Assembly (NCBI RefSeq): GCF_003261055.1
Contig: NZ_CP030073.1
Location: 744,001-808,000 of the forward strand
From: Streptomyces cadmiisoli
Lineage (GTDB): Bacteria > Actinomycetota > Actinomycetes > Streptomycetales > Streptomycetaceae
DNA length: 64,000 nucleotides
Direction: 5' to 3'
The notes under the pieces are model-generated. The model did no database searches and was not told where the DNA came from. It saw only the letters and a list, made by a program, of their open reading frames with translations. Position 1 is the first letter of the stretch. Each line of letters starts with the position of its first letter. The translations under genes were made by a program, and so were the position numbers. Positions 36,330-45,037 of the stretch are shown here, piece after piece.

Positions 36330-36345
36330 TTTCCAACGTTGAAAG
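36330..36345. promoter_or_regulatory. LacI-type operator, copy 2 (PA14-GH2 side)
   Basis: TTTCCAACGTTGAAAG (core CAACGTTG) sits 78 bases before the PA14-GH2 ATG, within the 337-base divergent region shared with GH43. It matches copy 1 at 13 of 16 positions. Confidence 0.6.
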
Positions 36346-36422
36346 AGCCGCCTGACCGCACCCGTACCGGCGTTCTCCTGTGACCGGTTCCGGTCGAAGG
36401 CCTTCGTGCGAGGAAAGGTTCG

Positions 36423-39400
36423 ATGACAAGACGACACATCCGCCCACGCGCCAGAGTGTGGGCGCTGCTGACCGCGGCGGCCCTGGTACTGCCTCCGAGC
36501 GGGCTGATGGCCACCGCCTCCGCCGCGGAGCCGGCCGGCCAGGCGTCCGCGCCCGGCGCCGAGCAGTCCGGCGTCGAGGTGCACGGCCTGAAGGGCGAGT
36601 ACTTCAGCATGTCGGCGCCCGGCGCCCGGGACTTCGCCGAGCTCGGTGGCACCCTGCTCGATCCGCAGATCAACTTCTCCGGCCTCACCAGCACCTTCCA
36701 GGAACTGAACGGCAGGACGGAGCACACGACGGCCCGCTGGACGGGGCAGATCGAGGCACCGACCACCGGTGACTACACCTTCTACGCCATCGGCGACAAC
36801 GGCTTCCGCCTCTTCATCGACGGAAAGCCGGTCATCGACCACTGGGAGCCGGACTGGGACCGGGAACAGACCAGCGCCCCGGTGAAGTTGACCGCCGGCC
36901 AGAAGTACGACTTCCGCCTGGAGATGTTCCAGGACTTCGGCGGCTCCAACATGTTCCTGCGCTGGTCCACCCCGGACCAGCCCAAGCAGCTCGTGCCCAT
37001 GTCGGCGTTCACTCCGCCGGAGGGCTTCGAGGTCTACCCGGTAGAACTGTCCGTGGCAGCGGACGGCCGGCGACTGCGGGCCCGGTTCGAGGGCAGGGTC
37101 GGTGACCTCCGGACGGTCAAGGACCACCTGAAGGTCGAAGCCGACACCACGGCCATGCCCCTGAAGTCGGTCACCACCGCCCCCGGCGACCGCAACTCCC
37201 TGCTCGTGACGCTGGCCGAGCCCATCCAGAAGAACCAGCAGGTGCGGGTCACCTACGACGGTGAGGGCGGTCTGACATCGGGCGGCGAGACCGTGCCCAA
37301 GGTCATCCGCTACGCCGAGAACGCCTCCACCCACCGGCTCACCACCACCTGGGGCGACCGGCTCGACGAGAAGAACCCGCTGCCGGAGTACCCGCGCCCG
37401 CAGCAGGTGCGCTCCAAGTGGAAGAACCTCAACGGCTCCTGGCAGTTCAGCGGCGCCGAGGCGGGCGAGCAGCCGGTGTTCGGCACGGACCTCGACGAGA
37501 AGATCGTCGTACCCTTCCCGGTCGAGTCCCAGCTCTCCGGGCTGGAGCGGCACGAAGACCACATGTTCTACCGCAAGCTGGTGAACGTGCCGAAGGACTG
37601 GAAGGTCGGCAAGGACGGCAAGAGCAACCGGCTGAAGCTCAACTTCGGCGCCGTCGACTACCAGGCGCGGGTATGGGTCAACGGCACGCAGGTCGCCCAG
37701 CACACCGGCGGTTACGACGCCTTCAGCGCCGACATCACCGACGCGCTCGAGGGCAGCGGGCCGCAGGAGGTGGTGGTCGCCGTCACCGACACCGGCGGCG
37801 CCGACCAGCCGATGGGCAAGCAGTCCGTCAACCCCGGCGGCATCTTCTACACCCAGTCGTCGGGCATCTGGCAGACCGTCTGGATGGAACCGGTGGCCAC
37901 TACAGCCATCGATAACGTTGTCACCACTCCGGACATCGACACGAGCAGCCTCGCCGTGACGGTGGAGTCGGACAAGGCCTCCGCCGGGGCCCGTGTCGAG
38001 GCTGTCGCCCGCGACAAGCGCGGCAAGGTCGTCGGCAAGGTGAGCGGGCCGGCCAACAAGCAGCTACGGCTGCCGGTGGCCGACCAGCACCTGTGGAGCC
38101 CGGACAACCCCTACCTCTACGACCTCGACGTCCAGCTCACCGACGGCAGGTCGACCGACAAGGTCGGCAGCTACTTCGGTATGCGGAAGATAGGCATCGA
38201 GAAGGTCGGCGGTTTCCAGAAGCTGGTCCTCAACGACAAGCCGATCTTCTCCCTCGCCACGCTCGACCAGGGCTTCTGGCCGGACGGCCTGTACACCGCG
38301 CCCAGCGACGAGGCCCTCGCGTTCGACCTCGAGGCGCACAAGGAACTGGGCTTCAACGCCGTCCGCAAGCACATCAAGGTGGAGTCGCCGCGCTGGTTCT
38401 ACCACGCGGACCGGCTCGGTCTGCTGGTCTGGCAGGACTTCGTCTCCGGGAACATCACCAACGAGACCGGGCGGCGCGCCTTCGTCGACCAGGGCAGGGA
38501 AGTGATGCGGGAGCACCACAACTCGCCCTCCGTGATCAGCTGGATCGTCTTCAACGAGGGCTGGGGCGAGTGGGACCGCACAGAGACCGGCCGCATCGCC
38601 GAGTCCGTCAAGGCCGCCGACCCGTCCCGTGTCGTCAACGCCCACAGCGGTGTCAACTGCTGCAACTCGAAGGGTGACTCGGGCAAGGGCGACATCATCG
38701 ACCACCACGACTACAACAACGAGGACCCGCCGTTCCCCGACCACCGGGCCGCGATGGACGGCGAGCACGGCGGCTTCGTCCTGCGTACGCCGGGCCACAT
38801 GTGGCCGGGTGCCCCGACGGTGATCTACAGCGGTGTCGCCGACAAGGAAGCGCTGACCCGCAGGTACGTGGAGAACACCGAGGAGTTCTACCTCGACCAG
38901 GCCGGGGCCGAGCTGTCCGGTTCGGTCTACACCCAGATCACCGACCTGGAGAACGAGCTCAACGGCCTGTACACGTACGACCGCCGGGAGATCAAGGTCG
39001 ACCCGGTCAGGGTCCGTGAGATCAACCGCAAGGTCGTCGCGGCCGGTGCCGCCGCGGGCGAGCGGCAGCCGCTGAAGGGCGGCGGCCACTGGTCCCTCGA
39101 CGAGGGCAGTGGCACCACCGCGAAGGACGGCGGCCCCAAGGCCAAGTCCCTGACCCTCACCGAGGGCACCACGTGGACGCCCGGCGTCAGCGGTAGCGCC
39201 CTGACGTTCGACGGCCAGGGCCAGCACGCCGAGACCGACGGCCCCGTGCTGGACACCACCGGAAGCTACTCGGTGTCCGCCTGGGTGCGGCTGGACGAAC
39301 TGCCCGGCAACTACGCCACCGCGGTCAGCCAGGACACCCGGCGCCAGGCCAGCCCCTTCTACCTCCAGTACGGCCAGGGCGCCTTCGCCTTCAGCACCCC

Positions 39401-39695
39401 GGGCGGGAACCGCGCCCGGCTGGTGACCGCAGCGGAGAAGGGCCGCTGGTACCACCTCGTCGGCGTCCGCGACAGCACGGACAACACGATCACGCTGTAC
39501 GTCGACGGAAAGCCGGCCGCGACCGTGACCGGTGGCGCGGCCTACCCCAGCACCGGTGCCCTCACCGTCGGCCGCGCCCAGTGGGACGGCAACGACACCG
39601 ACTTCTGGAACGGCTCGGTCGACGAGGTGCACGCCTATGACAAGGCGCTCACCGCCGAGGAGGTGAGCGCGCTCCACACGGACGAGATGCCGTAG
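36423..39695 (+). CDS. Secreted PA14-GH2-LamG glycosidase
   Basis: 1090-residue secreted multidomain glycosidase. Signal peptide to about 35 (ATASAAEPAG); PA14 carbohydrate-binding domain about 50-195; GH2 jelly-roll about 315-490 (LNGSWQF); Ig-like about 495-585; TIM barrel about 590-880 with acid/base Glu712 in VFNEGWGEWD and candidate nucleophile Glu781 in DGEHGGF; C-terminal LamG lectin domain about 895-1085. GH2 covers beta-galactosidase, glucuronidase, arabinofuranosidase and beta-galactofuranosidase activities; the neighbourhood favours a furanosidase. The ATG has GAGGAAAGG upstream. It shares its control region with GH43 and ends at a terminator interrupted by an IS element. Confidence 0.85.
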   Translation: MTRRHIRPRARVWALLTAAALVLPPSGLMATASAAEPAGQASAPGAEQSGVEVHGLKGEYFSMSAPGARDFAELGGTLLDPQINFSGLTSTFQELNGRTEHTTARWTGQIEAPTTGDYTFYAIGDNGFRLFIDGKPVIDHWEPDWDREQTSAPVKLTAGQKYDFRLEMFQDFGGSNMFLRWSTPDQPKQLVPMSAFTPPEGFEVYPVELSVAADGRRLRARFEGRVGDLRTVKDHLKVEADTTAMPLKSVTTAPGDRNSLLVTLAEPIQKNQQVRVTYDGEGGLTSGGETVPKVIRYAENASTHRLTTTWGDRLDEKNPLPEYPRPQQVRSKWKNLNGSWQFSGAEAGEQPVFGTDLDEKIVVPFPVESQLSGLERHEDHMFYRKLVNVPKDWKVGKDGKSNRLKLNFGAVDYQARVWVNGTQVAQHTGGYDAFSADITDALEGSGPQEVVVAVTDTGGADQPMGKQSVNPGGIFYTQSSGIWQTVWMEPVATTAIDNVVTTPDIDTSSLAVTVESDKASAGARVEAVARDKRGKVVGKVSGPANKQLRLPVADQHLWSPDNPYLYDLDVQLTDGRSTDKVGSYFGMRKIGIEKVGGFQKLVLNDKPIFSLATLDQGFWPDGLYTAPSDEALAFDLEAHKELGFNAVRKHIKVESPRWFYHADRLGLLVWQDFVSGNITNETGRRAFVDQGREVMREHHNSPSVISWIVFNEGWGEWDRTETGRIAESVKAADPSRVVNAHSGVNCCNSKGDSGKGDIIDHHDYNNEDPPFPDHRAAMDGEHGGFVLRTPGHMWPGAPTVIYSGVADKEALTRRYVENTEEFYLDQAGAELSGSVYTQITDLENELNGLYTYDRREIKVDPVRVREINRKVVAAGAAAGERQPLKGGGHWSLDEGSGTTAKDGGPKAKSLTLTEGTTWTPGVSGSALTFDGQGQHAETDGPVLDTTGSYSVSAWVRLDELPGNYATAVSQDTRRQASPFYLQYGQGAFAFSTPGGNRARLVTAAEKGRWYHLVGVRDSTDNTITLYVDGKPAATVTGGAAYPSTGALTVGRAQWDGNDTDFWNGSVDEVHAYDKALTAEEVSALHTDEMP

Positions 39696-39708
39696 CGGAG
39701 CAGTGTTG

Positions 39709-39725
39709 AAAGGGCCCCGGCGGGA
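39709..39725. terminator. Left arm of terminator split by IS30 element
   Basis: AAAGGGCCCCGGCGGGA is the exact complement of 41221-41237. Removing the element and one CT repeat restores a 17-bp stem with a loop of about 18 bases, 14 bases after the GH2 stop codon. The original terminator served the two convergent GH2 genes. Confidence 0.8.
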
Positions 39726-39735
39726 AGCACCTTCT

Positions 39736-39758
39736 GTTCTAGCGGTCGTTGCAACACT
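39736..39758. repeat. IS30 left terminal inverted repeat
   Basis: Begins GTTCTAGCGGTC and ends GCAACACT. It matches the right repeat at 21 of 23 positions, the two mismatches lying in the middle. Confidence 0.85.
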
Positions 39759-39765
39759 GCCTGGC

Positions 39766-41181
39766 TCAGGTGGTGAGTAGATCACGTAGACGCTCGGCTG
39801 GTGTATCCCAGCCGAGCGTCTTGCGTGGACGGCCGTTGAGCTCCTGGGCGACGTGTTCGAGGTCTTCGGGACTGTGCAGGCTCAGGTCGGTGCCCTTGGG
39901 GAAGTACTGCCGCAACAGGCCGTTGGTGTTCTCGTTCGAGCCGCGCTGCCAGGGCGAGGCAGGATCGCAGAAGTAGACCGGCATCCCCGTGGCCATGGTG
40001 AAGTGCTTGTGACGTGCCATCTCGGTTCCCTGGTCCCAGGTGAGCGAGCCCCGTAGGTGCGGGGGCAGGTTCTGGACGGTGCGGACCAGGCCGTCACGGA
40101 CTGCTGCGGCGTCGTGAGAGCTGCCGGGCAGGTGGACCAGCATGGTGTAGCGAGTGGTCCGCTCGACCAGCGTCCCGATGGCGGACCGGCCGTAGGCGCC
40201 GACGATGAGGTCGCCTTCCCAGTGACCCGGCACCGCCCGGTCTTCGACCTCGGGGGGACGGCTGCTGATCATCACCATCGGGTCGTTGAACCGGGGGGTG
40301 CGACGACCCGGGTCGCGTCGCGGCCTGCGGCGCGTGCGACCCGTGCGGACGGCTGCCTGGACTTCCCGCTTCAGACCGCCCCTGGCCTGCAAATACAGTG
40401 CCTGATAGATCGTCTCCACGCTCACCCGCATGTCCTGGTCGTCGGGATGGCTCTTGGTCAGAGCGTGGCAGATCTGTTCCGGAGACCACCGTCTGCGCAG
40501 ACCGTCCTGGACGAAGTTGCGCAACGGGCTCTCGCCCACGAGTTTGCGTTGCTTCGGCCGGGGCCTGCGTGCGGCGGCGACCCTGTGTGCCGCGTAGGGG
40601 AGGTAGCCGGCGGTCCCCGAGTTGTTCCGCAGCTCGCGTGAGATGGTGCTGGCCGGGCGTCCCAGGGCGCGTCCGATGGCCCGCAGGGACTGGCCGGCGG
40701 CGCGGAGGTCGCGTATCCGCTCCCGCTCCGAGAGGGACAGGAAGCGGGGGTGCAGCTTCTTCTCAAGAGACTTGAGGCTCACTACTGGCCTGACCGGCGT
40801 CTTCATGATCACACCGGACATCGTGACGGTTCCCGTCGTGTAGTTCACACGTCGGCCGTCGGGGTAGACCCGACCATTGCCGGACTTCCGGACGCCGTAG
40901 TCCCAGTCCTTGGCCGTGCGCACGTGCACTCCGACCCGTTCGGCAGCCTCCCGTCGCGAGACGCCCCGGGCTCGCAGCTCGACGTACTCCTCGCGCCGCG
41001 GATGCCCCAGATGCCCAGTGGTCATGCCCGCCTGACGGGCCAGCGTGAACGCTGTATTCAGGTTCAGCCCCAGCTCACGGGCCACGGGAGACACGCTCCC
41101 CACAACATCCAGCCGATCGAGGAAACGCCTCTTCAACGCCGGATCGAGCCTCTTACCGCCCACGGTCCTCGCAACTCCCAT
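39766..41181 (-). CDS. IS30-family transposase
   Basis: 471-residue DDE transposase. Two N-terminal helix-turn-helix regions (about 15-95 and 150-190, the latter LRAIGRALGRPASTISREL, the IS30 signature HTH) bind the ends. The catalytic core has Asp324 in HWEGDLIVG, Asp383 in TWDQGTEMA and Glu417 in RGSNENTNGLLRQYFPKG. It is longer than E. coli IS30 transposase (383) through an extra N-terminal DNA-binding part. The frame is intact, so it is probably functional. Confidence 0.95.
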   Translation of the reverse strand: MGVARTVGGKRLDPALKRRFLDRLDVVGSVSPVARELGLNLNTAFTLARQAGMTTGHLGHPRREEYVELRARGVSRREAAERVGVHVRTAKDWDYGVRKSGNGRVYPDGRRVNYTTGTVTMSGVIMKTPVRPVVSLKSLEKKLHPRFLSLSERERIRDLRAAGQSLRAIGRALGRPASTISRELRNNSGTAGYLPYAAHRVAAARRPRPKQRKLVGESPLRNFVQDGLRRRWSPEQICHALTKSHPDDQDMRVSVETIYQALYLQARGGLKREVQAAVRTGRTRRRPRRDPGRRTPRFNDPMVMISSRPPEVEDRAVPGHWEGDLIVGAYGRSAIGTLVERTTRYTMLVHLPGSSHDAAAVRDGLVRTVQNLPPHLRGSLTWDQGTEMARHKHFTMATGMPVYFCDPASPWQRGSNENTNGLLRQYFPKGTDLSLHSPEDLEHVAQELNGRPRKTLGWDTPAERLRDLLTT

Positions 41182-41189
41182 CGATCATG

Positions 41190-41212
41190 AGTGTTGCGAG
41201 GACCGCTAGAAC
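41190..41212. repeat. IS30 right terminal inverted repeat
   Basis: Reads AGTGTTGC at its inner edge and GACCGCTAGAAC at its outer edge; partner of 39736-39758. The transposase start codon is only nine bases inside it. Confidence 0.85.
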
Positions 41213-41220
41213 CTAAGCAC

Positions 41221-41237
41221 TCCCGCCGGGGCCCTTT
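41221..41237. terminator. Right arm of terminator split by IS30 element
   Basis: TCCCGCCGGGGCCCTTT followed by one more T. It pairs perfectly with 39709-39725 across the insertion. On the minus strand it would have ended the GH2-AbfB transcript. Confidence 0.8.
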
Positions 41238-41389
41238 TCGTGTGTCCTCGCACCGGCGAGACCGCGCCGCATCGTCGAGGTGACGCGCGGCCGATGGGGC
41301 GGTCCCGGGGCAATGACCATCCGGTGGGCCCCAAAGGGTCCGTCCGCCGCCGGCACGTACAGCGGTCGACGGCCGGCAACTGGCAGTGG

Positions 41390-41413
41390 CCACAGCCACA
41401 GCCACAGCCACAG
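41390..41413. repeat. Four tandem CCACAG hexamers
   Basis: A short perfect hexamer tandem in the 266-base gap between the IS element and the GH2-AbfB gene. Otherwise that gap holds only the terminator arm. No function is apparent. Confidence 0.6.
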
Positions 41414-41503
41414 CGCACGATGCCGTCGAACTGGGGCACGCCGAAGCGGCGGCGCGTCATCCGACACGCCGCCGCCCGCTCGGCTCTGTGCCTTACGCCC
41501 GGG

Positions 41504-43870
41504 TCACGGGGCCCACGGAGCCTCCACCGTCCATGTGGTGTCTTCCGTGAAGAGGGCGGGGTTGTCCCAGGTGTGCGTGCCGCCCGGCGTGGCGAGCCAC
41601 AACTGGGCGTCGTAGTGGCGCAGATACTGCTCCGGGAAGTTGTACGCCGACAGCCGCACTCCCCCGTTCGCGCCGCGGACCGGGCAGAAGGTGGCGTCGG
41701 CCCGGAACAGATCGCCGCTGCCGGCCTCCTTGTAGACGCGGTACTCGCGGTGTCGCAGGTACTCACCGGGGTAGTTGCGCGACTCGAAGCTGTAGCAGGA
41801 GCTGTTGGCGAGGCCGGCCACGATCCTCCACGTGGCGTCGTTCTTCAGCAGGGCGTCGCTGGCGCTGCCGACGACCTCCGTGAAGGCTGCGCCGTCCTTG
41901 TGGCGGATGTACCGGTCGGTGAGGCCGGGGGTGGTCACGCGCAGCGACCTGTATTGGCCGGTGGGCAGTGTGAGGGGCGCCGTCGAGCCGCGGGAGGCGT
42001 CGACGAGGGCGCGGTTGGCGGCCCTGATGCGGGCCTCGTCGACCTTGACGACCTGACGGTCGTAGGTGAGCAGGCCGTTGGCCTCGTTCTCGACGTCGGT
42101 GATCTCGGTGTACACGGACGCGGACAGGCCGCGCGGCATGCGTACCTCGCGGATCGCGTCCAGCAGGCCGGTCAGGCGGTTGTTCAGGTGGGCCGCGCTG
42201 GGCTGGTCCTCGTAGCTGAAGCCGCCCCCGGGGTACCACTCGTGGCCGGCGACCTTGAGACCCAGGCCGCCGAACTCACCCAGGACGGCGGCCCGGGTGG
42301 CGCTGGGCACGGTGGTGCCCGGACCGACGTAGACATGGTGGTCGACGATGTCGCCGTTGCCGCCGTCGACGGCACCGCAGCAGTTGACGCCGCTCATGTT
42401 GTTGACCAGCCGGGAGGGGTCGTAGGCCTTCACCTCGGTGGCGATACGGGCCTGGTCGTACTGGCCCCAGCCCTCGTTCTGGTTGACCCACATGATCAGT
42501 GAGGGTGAGCTGCGGTGCTGGTCGATGACACGGTCGTACTCGGCCTCCCACTGGGTGCGGGCGGCGGCGTCGGGGGTGCGCAGGTCCATGGAGGGCATGT
42601 CCTGCCAGACCAGCAGCCCGAGCCGGTCGGCCCAGTAGAACCAGCGCTGCGGCTCGACCTTGATGTGCTTGCGGACCATGTTGAAGCCCAGGTCCTTGTG
42701 CTTCTGGAGGTCGTGGCGGAGGGCCGCGTCGGTGGGCGCGGTGTAGATGCCGTCCGGCCAGTAGCCCTGGTCGAGCGTGCCGGTCTGGAAGACGAACTGC
42801 CCGTTGAGGACCGGGCGCAGGAGTCCGTCGACGCGGGCCAGTCCGACGGAACGCATACCGGTGTAGCTGCCGACGGAATCGACGGTCGTACCGCCGGAAA
42901 GCAGGTCGGCCCGCACGTCGTAGAGGAACGGGTCTTCGGGGGTCCACAGGCGCGGGTTCGGGACCGGGACGGTGAACTCGGCGCCGACCGGGCCGGTGGC
43001 CGTGCCGACCGTGCTGCCGCCGGTGGAGACGGTGACGCGGGCCTGGTGGCCGTTGGTGCCGGCGCCCCGGACGGTGACCTTGAGGCGGTTGTTCGCCAGG
43101 TCGGGGACCATGTCCAGACGCGTGATGTGCGCGGGGGCCGTGGGTTCGAGCCACACCGTCTGCCAGATGCCGGACGCGGCCGTGTAGAAGATGCCGCCGC
43201 CGGGGTGCGGGGCGACGTCGCGGATCCGCTGCTTGCCGACCGCCTGGCCACCGGTCTCGGTCGGGTCCCACACGGAGACGACGATCGTGTTGGTGCCGCC
43301 GTTGAGGAGGTCCGTGATGTCGTGGGAGAAGGCGTCGAAGCCTCCGCTGTGCGCGGCACCCGCCTGGCGGCCGTTGACCCACACGGTGGTACGCCAGTCG
43401 CTGGCGCCGAAGTGCAGTTGGACTCGGCGGCCGTTCCAGCCGGCAGGGACGGTGAAGGTGCGCTTGTACCAGAGCTTGTCGTTCTGGGTGATCCGGCGCT
43501 GGATGCCGGAGAGCGCGGACTCGGCGACGAACGGGACGCGGATCTGCTCCGTGAATGTCGCGGGCTGGCCGGCGTCGGCCGAGGTGACGGCGAAGTCCCA
43601 GATGCCGTTGAGATTCGCCCAGTCGGGGCGGGTGAGCTGAGGGCGCGGATATTCCGGGAGCGGGGTGGTGGTGGGGACCTCGTTGGTCCAGGGAGTGGTC
43701 ATCGGGGACGGTTTGGGTGTCCACGCCTGGGGCGCGGCCGTCGCCGTGCCGGTGGCGGTGAGGGCCGTACCGCCGACCAGGGTCAGGGCGGCGAGAGCGG
43801 TGGTGGCCCACCGCGCCCGCCGTCTGAGCCAGGTACCCGGCCGGCGTAGTGCGGGTGACATGGGACGCAT
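41504..43870 (-). CDS. Secreted GH2 glycosidase with AbfB (CBM42) domain
   Basis: 788-residue secreted enzyme. Signal peptide to about 46 (ATGTATAAPQ); GH2 jelly-roll about 70-250; Ig-like about 255-350; TIM barrel about 355-640 with acid/base Glu466 in NQNEGWGQY and nucleophile candidate Glu532 in VLGEFGGLG; C-terminal AbfB domain about 650-785 (SFESRNYPGEYLRH, LSAYNFPEQYLRHYD). AbfB modules bind arabinofuranose side chains, which points the activity to arabinofuranosides or related furanosides. GGAG lies five bases before the ATG. It follows the importer genes on the same strand after a hairpin, so it is probably the last gene of that operon. Confidence 0.88.
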   Translation of the reverse strand: MRPMSPALRRPGTWLRRRARWATTALAALTLVGGTALTATGTATAAPQAWTPKPSPMTTPWTNEVPTTTPLPEYPRPQLTRPDWANLNGIWDFAVTSADAGQPATFTEQIRVPFVAESALSGIQRRITQNDKLWYKRTFTVPAGWNGRRVQLHFGASDWRTTVWVNGRQAGAAHSGGFDAFSHDITDLLNGGTNTIVVSVWDPTETGGQAVGKQRIRDVAPHPGGGIFYTAASGIWQTVWLEPTAPAHITRLDMVPDLANNRLKVTVRGAGTNGHQARVTVSTGGSTVGTATGPVGAEFTVPVPNPRLWTPEDPFLYDVRADLLSGGTTVDSVGSYTGMRSVGLARVDGLLRPVLNGQFVFQTGTLDQGYWPDGIYTAPTDAALRHDLQKHKDLGFNMVRKHIKVEPQRWFYWADRLGLLVWQDMPSMDLRTPDAAARTQWEAEYDRVIDQHRSSPSLIMWVNQNEGWGQYDQARIATEVKAYDPSRLVNNMSGVNCCGAVDGGNGDIVDHHVYVGPGTTVPSATRAAVLGEFGGLGLKVAGHEWYPGGGFSYEDQPSAAHLNNRLTGLLDAIREVRMPRGLSASVYTEITDVENEANGLLTYDRQVVKVDEARIRAANRALVDASRGSTAPLTLPTGQYRSLRVTTPGLTDRYIRHKDGAAFTEVVGSASDALLKNDATWRIVAGLANSSCYSFESRNYPGEYLRHREYRVYKEAGSGDLFRADATFCPVRGANGGVRLSAYNFPEQYLRHYDAQLWLATPGGTHTWDNPALFTEDTTWTVEAPWAP

Positions 43871-43915
43871 CGTGACTCCTTCACTAGTGGGGGTGCGGAG
43901 ACGTGCGTGTGCGGA

Positions 43916-43946
43916 AGGCGGCCGGGACCTGAGGTTCCGGCCGCCT
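43916..43946. terminator. Intercistronic hairpin between permease and GH2
   Basis: AGGCGGCCGG/CCGGCCGCCT with inner ACC/GGT pairs gives a nearly loopless stem of about 14 bp. It lies between the second permease and the GH2-AbfB gene. Only 45 bases separate it from the GH2 start, too few for an obvious separate promoter, so a leaky terminator or RNA-processing element is likely. Confidence 0.6.
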
Positions 43947-44002
43947 GGATCCGGACGCGGCAGACGCGATCGCGAGTTGCACGCCTGCCGTGTCCGGGGC
44001 TC

Positions 44003-45037
44003 TCACATCAGCTGCCGTCTGCGGCCCAGCCAGGTCTGGGCGACGACGACGACAGCCAGGAAGGCACCGCTGACGACCTGCTGGTACGAGGAGTCGAGGG
44101 AGCCGATCTGGTTGATGACGTTCTGGATCACCTTCAGCAGCAGGACGCCGACCAGCGAGCCGCTGACGTAGCCGAGGCCGCCGGTCAGCAGGGTGCCGCC
44201 GATGACGACGGCGGAGATGGCCTCCAGTTCCATGCCGTTGCCGAGGATGGTGACGCCGGAGGCGAGCCAGGCGGCGTTGAGCGCGCCGGCCAGCCCGGCC
44301 AGCAGCCCGGACAGCGTGTAGACCAGGATCTTGGTGCGGGCGACGGGGGCGCCCATCAGGGCCGCCGCGTCCTCGTTGCCGCCGACGGCGTAGACGTGCT
44401 GTCCGAAGCGGGTGCGGCGCAGCACCAGGGCTCCGGCGGCGAACAGCGCCAGCGTGATCCACACGGGGTTGCCGAGGCCGAGGGTGGTGCCCTGGCCCAG
44501 TTCGGCAAGGAGGGAGCCCTTGCCGATCAGGAAGGTGTCCGCGCCCTCGTCCGTGATGGCCAGCATCAGACCGCGTGCGCCGAGCATGGCGGCCAGCGTG
44601 ACGATGAAGGGGGCCAGGCGGGACCGGGCCACGAGCAGCCCGTTGACGACGCCGATCAGCCCGCACACCGCCAGCGGCAGGAGCAGCGCCACCAGGGTGC
44701 CGTGGCGCGATCCCCAGGCGGCCAGGACACCGCCGAGCGCGAAGAGGGAACCGACCGACAGGTCGATGCCACCGGTGATGATCACGAAGGTCATGCCGAG
44801 GGCGACGATGGCCAGGAACGCCGAACTGGTCCCCATGTTGCCGATGTTGTCGCCGGTGGCGAAGGAGTCGAAGCTGAACGAGGCCACCAGGCAGACGATC
44901 ATCAGCACGGCCAGCGCGCCGTGCTGCTGGACGAGGGCGCTGATCCGCTCGGAGCGGGCGGAGCCGACCGGTTCGGTCTCCTCCGACGGCTGCTTGCTCG
45001 CGGTGGTCACGGGTGCGTCCGTTCTCGTGGCGGTCAT
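44003..45037 (-). CDS. ABC sugar permease (YjfF/RbsC type)
   Basis: 344-residue permease of the CUT2 (ribose/furanose) class. A cytoplasmic tail of about 35 residues precedes eight to ten predicted helices. The family segments MTFVIITGGIDLSVGSLFAL and VVIGGTLLTGGLGYVSGSLVG are present. The start is ATG at 45037, fixed by the ATGA overlap with the first permease; longer open sequence upstream is shadow of that gene. As second of two unlike permeases it occupies the position of YjfF in the E. coli galactofuranose importer. Confidence 0.9.
   Translation of the reverse strand: MTATRTDAPVTTASKQPSEETEPVGSARSERISALVQQHGALAVLMIVCLVASFSFDSFATGDNIGNMGTSSAFLAIVALGMTFVIITGGIDLSVGSLFALGGVLAAWGSRHGTLVALLLPLAVCGLIGVVNGLLVARSRLAPFIVTLAAMLGARGLMLAITDEGADTFLIGKGSLLAELGQGTTLGLGNPVWITLALFAAGALVLRRTRFGQHVYAVGGNEDAAALMGAPVARTKILVYTLSGLLAGLAGALNAAWLASGVTILGNGMELEAISAVVIGGTLLTGGLGYVSGSLVGVLLLKVIQNVINQIGSLDSSYQQVVSGAFLAVVVVAQTWLGRRRQLM

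Larger units (their letters stand above)
39736..41212. mobile_element. IS30-family insertion sequence
   Basis: 1477-bp element bounded by 23-bp terminal inverted repeats and flanked by a 2-bp target duplication, CT (39734-39735 and 41213-41214). It holds one intact transposase gene reading leftwards. IS30-family enzymes are known to favour palindromic or hairpin targets; this copy lies exactly in the loop of a terminator. Intact repeats and open frame suggest recent arrival and possible mobility. Confidence 0.9.

Noticed and set aside
41390..41413. CCACAG hexamer tandem as a regulatory element
   Set aside because: Only four copies, no symmetry, and it lies downstream of both flanking genes.
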